Positions 6,206 through 8,736 of a stretch of 8,736 nucleotides of DNA are shown one piece after another. Location of the stretch: assembly GCA_016213305.1 (NCBI GenBank), contig JACRAV010000323.1:1-8736 (forward strand). The letters are read 5' to 3'. The number at the start of each line of letters is the position of its first letter. Within the stretch, counting starts at the first letter, position 1. This DNA comes from Candidatus Zixiibacteriota bacterium (GTDB taxonomy: Bacteria > Zixibacteria > MSB-5A5 > GN15 > FEB-12). The notes under the pieces are model-generated. The model was not told the DNA's origin and searched no databases. It saw only the letters and a list, made by a program, of their open reading frames with translations. The translations under genes were made by a program, and so were the position numbers.

Positions 6206-7935
6206 TGATGTACAAACTGCTGAATGTCTTCGCATGGATGTGCGCGGCGGGAGTGGTCATATTCGGCGTCAACCACAGCGGCGGAACATCGGACAAGAGG
6301 TTGCTGGTCGTGCAAGTTCCCGCACACGTGTCGTTGATGGCACGGTCAGGCGCCGATACCCCTCCTGGTCGCGACCTCGAATCACAGCTAGCGGTGCCCG
6401 ACACGACGGGGGGCGCGCTCGCCGATCGGGAATCGGCCGAATCTCCCAGTAAGAACCCTCTGGCGATTGCCTGCAACGATACCGCCTCGCTCCTGATCGC
6501 CAGGAAAGAGTTTGACCGTGCCGCTGAATACCTGCGCAGGGCGCTGGCGGTCGATTCGACGTATGCCCGCGCTCATTACAATCTTGGCCTGGTGTACCAA
6601 AAGACGAACAAGTTCGGCGATGCCGTGAATGAATACAAACGAGCTTTTGCCCTTCGCCCGGCTTACTACAAGCCCGTGTATAACCTGGGTCTTCTGTATC
6701 TCTCGATCGCCAATAATGAGGAAGCGCTGGGATGGTTTCAGAAGGCGGCGCAGATCAATCGTTCTGCGGAAGCGGCGTCGGCGCATTACAACATGGGACT
6801 ATTGTACCGGCGTCAGGGCAAGCTCAAGGAGGCCGAGGCGGCGTATAACGAGGCGCTTCGCCTGAGCCCCGCCTATGTCGAACCCCGGTACAATCTGGCG
6901 TTAATCTATCTGGATGCGGATCGGTACGATGACGCGGCGAGACAATTTACGAAGGTGGCCGCGCTTGGATTCACGAAGAGTAAGGTGTACAAGAATCTCG
7001 GCGTCTGTTATAGCAAGCTCGATCAATACGACAAGGCGATAAAGGCCTACCCGCAGGCCCTGGCGGTGGACTCCACCGACGGTGGCGCCTGGTTCAATCT
7101 GGGTGTGGCGCTGAGTCATGAGAACCGGCCCGACGAAGCGATCAAAGCGTACCGGGGCGCCATTCGAGCGGACACCGGATTTGCCGAGGCGCAATACAAC
7201 CTTGGATCGCTCTTCAGACGTCAGAACCAGCCCGACAGCGCTCTCCCCCATTTCAGAAGGGCGGTGGCTCTTCGCCCGACCTACTCCAAGGCGCTATTCA
7301 GCATCGCCGATTATCATTATGACAGAGGCGCGTACGATTCCGCGGTGGCGGACTACAAAAAGGTCATTGAGTTGGATCCGGAAAACATCAAAGCTCACAA
7401 TAACCTCGGGTTGACATACAGCAAACAGGAACAATACGCCGAGGCGGCCGCGGCCTATCGTCAGGTGATCGATCAGGACCCCGCCAATGAAAGGGCGGTG
7501 AACAATCTCGGGCTGGCCTATCTGAAGAGTGATCAGTACGATTCGGCTATGGTGTATTTTACTCGGCTGATCGGACTGACGAAGAGTCCGGAGGCGTACT
7601 TCAACCGCGCCCGGGCCCACACGGAACTGCGGCGGCCGGATGCGGCCCGGGACGACTATCGGACGGCCATCAAGCTCAAGCCGGACTACGGCAAGGCGTA
7701 TCACAATCTGGCCATCGTCGAGGAGCAGTCCGACAACCTCACCGAGGCGGTGACTCTACTGCAGAGCGCCATCAAGTATGACACCGAAAACTGGAGAAGT
7801 CACTGGAAGCTGGGTCAGATATATATCAAACTCGGCCTGACCGACAACGCCCGAAGAGAATATCAGGCCGCCGCGGTGTCCAAGCCGCAGTCGGAAAAGT
7901 TTCAAAAGGAATTCAGCGCCTTAATGAGCAAGTAG
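6205..7935 (+). CDS. Membrane-anchored or exported protein with 14 TPR repeats, 576 aa
   Basis: Residues about 4-22 (KLLNVFAWMCAAGVVIFGV) form an uncleaved anchor or signal sequence; no lipobox is obvious. Residues about 30-86 are a polar, Pro/Ser/Gly/Asp-rich linker. From about 88 to 562 run fourteen consecutive 34-residue TPRs with the canonical pattern (YNLGL-Y----...A---Y--A--L-P), almost without breaks. Clear examples are ARAHYNLGLVYQKTNKFGDA and IKAHNNLGLTYSKQEQYAEA. Unit 6 has AYPQAL with a proline in helix B, and unit 11 is shortened by one residue. TPR arrays of this kind bind peptides or assemble complexes; no enzyme domain is present. The likely site is the periplasmic face of the inner membrane, inferred from the N-terminus. 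The start overlaps the ligase stop (TGATG), and 14 nt after the stop an outer-membrane barrel gene begins. TPR proteins next to outer-membrane barrels are common in polysaccharide or surface-protein export, which suggests a bridge between inner and outer membrane. Confidence 0.88.
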   Translation: MMYKLLNVFAWMCAAGVVIFGVNHSGGTSDKRLLVVQVPAHVSLMARSGADTPPGRDLESQLAVPDTTGGALADRESAESPSKNPLAIACNDTASLLIARKEFDRAAEYLRRALAVDSTYARAHYNLGLVYQKTNKFGDAVNEYKRAFALRPAYYKPVYNLGLLYLSIANNEEALGWFQKAAQINRSAEAASAHYNMGLLYRRQGKLKEAEAAYNEALRLSPAYVEPRYNLALIYLDADRYDDAARQFTKVAALGFTKSKVYKNLGVCYSKLDQYDKAIKAYPQALAVDSTDGGAWFNLGVALSHENRPDEAIKAYRGAIRADTGFAEAQYNLGSLFRRQNQPDSALPHFRRAVALRPTYSKALFSIADYHYDRGAYDSAVADYKKVIELDPENIKAHNNLGLTYSKQEQYAEAAAAYRQVIDQDPANERAVNNLGLAYLKSDQYDSAMVYFTRLIGLTKSPEAYFNRARAHTELRRPDAARDDYRTAIKLKPDYGKAYHNLAIVEEQSDNLTEAVTLLQSAIKYDTENWRSHWKLGQIYIKLGLTDNARREYQAAAVSKPQSEKFQKEFSALMSK

Positions 7936-7949
7936 CACAGGAGGACACC

Positions 7950-8736
7950 ATGGGAAAGGAACACAGGAATCGATCGTTTAGACCGCTCTTAGCGTCGGGC
8001 TTAGCGTGTCTGGTTGGAACGGCCGTCGTCGGCCAAACAGCCCCGCCGTACAAGTCGGCCAAACCCCTCTCGAAGTTCACTTACACGCTTCAGTATCTGG
8101 GTGAATACGAAAGCAACATCTACCACGTGTTTGACGAGTCTTCAAGAACGAACGGGATGCTAAACGTGCTGGACGCCGCAGTTGACTGGAAGTACAAGGC
8201 CAACCGTCGTGTTACTCATCGGGCAAGTGTGTATGCCGGCGCGGGTGTCTATATGCCTACAACATACAACGATCGCAACACCTACGACTTCGGAATTAAG
8301 TACGAGCCGGATTTCCGCCCCTCCAGGAAGGTGACGATCTCGCCTCTGCTTGATATTTCCCGTCGGAGCAAGAATGTCATCGACGACATCAGTCCCGATC
8401 CCACCCGGACGCTGACGAAGTCACAGTTTGACGGCAGTCTGGTGACACGATTCGATGTCGGCAAAGGACGGCTGGATATCGGGGGAGGATACACCGTCAA
8501 CAACTACGACGAATCCGATACGGTCATTCTGGGCAATCCTCAGCCGCTCACCTCGTGGGATTACAATGAATGGCACTTCATCGGCGAATTTCGCCAGCCG
8601 TTCGGAACCAAGGTCAATGGCCGGGTCGAGTATTCTTTGGAAAAGCGGACTTATCGAGAGCGATATAGATTTGCCGGGGGACAACGGCGATTCACCTACA
8701 GCACCATCGTCGGTCACCACAAAAGAAACTTTGTCC
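7950..8736 (+). CDS. Outer-membrane beta-barrel protein, N-terminal part (cut by window edge)
   Basis: An open frame of 262 codons runs off the right edge. ATG 7950 has a perfect AGGAGG (7939-7944) 5 bases upstream and follows the TPR gene by 14 nt. Residues 1 to about 29 are a signal peptide (RNRSFRPLLASGLACLVGTAVVG). The remainder shows the alternating polar/hydrophobic strands with aromatic girdle residues typical of outer-membrane barrels: FTYTLQYLGEYESNIYHVF, HRASVYAGAGVYM, TYDFGIKYEPDF, GRLDIGGGYTVNNY, DYNEWHFIGEFRQPFG and KVNGRVEYSLEKRTY, separated by turn- and charge-rich loops. The opening YLGEYESNIY resembles the Y-(D/E)-SN-Y start of barrels that are paired with or fused to TPR domains in surface export and assembly factors; this is a weak likeness from memory. 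A porin-like channel, exporter or surface anchor are all possible. The C-terminus, which should end in an aromatic residue, is outside the window. Confidence 0.8.
   Translation, partial: MGKEHRNRSFRPLLASGLACLVGTAVVGQTAPPYKSAKPLSKFTYTLQYLGEYESNIYHVFDESSRTNGMLNVLDAAVDWKYKANRRVTHRASVYAGAGVYMPTTYNDRNTYDFGIKYEPDFRPSRKVTISPLLDISRRSKNVIDDISPDPTRTLTKSQFDGSLVTRFDVGKGRLDIGGGYTVNNYDESDTVILGNPQPLTSWDYNEWHFIGEFRQPFGTKVNGRVEYSLEKRTYRERYRFAGGQRRFTYSTIVGHHKRNFV

Noticed and set aside
6388..6786. 132-codon open frame on the minus strand
   Set aside because: It is antisense to the linker and first TPRs of the 576-aa protein and has no independent support.
1..8736. CRISPR array, tRNA/rRNA genes, insertion sequences or phage genes
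   Set aside because: None was seen on either strand; the protein repeats are TPR units whose DNA is too diverged to be a nucleotide repeat array.

Overview
The window reads as a compact stretch of a bacterial chromosome at moderate GC, with every supported gene on the + strand. The best clue to the organism is the protein at 1629-2147. Its C-terminus carries two dockerin-like calcium-loop repeats of the 'NVDxD...VDISDLS.LIDNLF' type, with paired cysteines around them. From memory, this wording is typical of Candidatus Zixibacteria and neighbouring FCB-type candidate phyla. The long TPR proteins, the carboxypeptidase-regulatory-like beta-sandwich modules and an outer-membrane barrel fit an uncultured, diderm FCB-like bacterium. 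The phylum assignment is inference; no rRNA or marker gene lies in the window.

Layout. At 1-84 there may be the tail of an upstream gene. At 92-1165 lies an exported protein of unknown function, preceded by a good extended -10 promoter whose predicted transcription start falls on the start codon, so its mRNA may be leaderless. Bases 1166-1628 hold no convincing protein gene. They contain a perfect 14-bp palindrome (1230-1243), a near-consensus sigma70-type promoter (TTGACA, 17 bp, TATACT; 1306-1334) and a leader of about 290 nt with at least one stem-loop.

From 1629 to the right edge runs a tightly packed row of six genes with gaps of 34, -10, 2, -1 and 14 nt. In order they are: a secreted dockerin-like protein; a secreted beta-sandwich plus 10-TPR protein; a membrane protein with a periplasmic transglutaminase-like domain and seven C-terminal helices (UUP1 / 7TM_transglut family); its usual partner, a cytoplasmic RimK-related ATP-grasp ligase ('alpha-L-glutamate ligase-like'); a membrane-anchored or exported protein with 14 TPRs; and the N-terminal part of an outer-membrane beta-barrel protein cut by the window edge.

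How they may work together. The transglutaminase-7TM and ATP-grasp pair is a known conserved couple of unknown biochemical output. Here it is embedded in an apparent operon that also supplies periplasmic TPR scaffolds, an outer-membrane barrel and a secreted dockerin-like protein. The simplest reading is an envelope-spanning system: a cytoplasmic amide-ligase product or modification is coupled through the inner-membrane 7TM protein to periplasmic scaffolds and an outer-membrane exit or anchor. This is inference from gene order and architecture. The pepsin-like/'ATP-dependent zinc protease' (RimB-type) partner often seen with this pair elsewhere is not present in the window.
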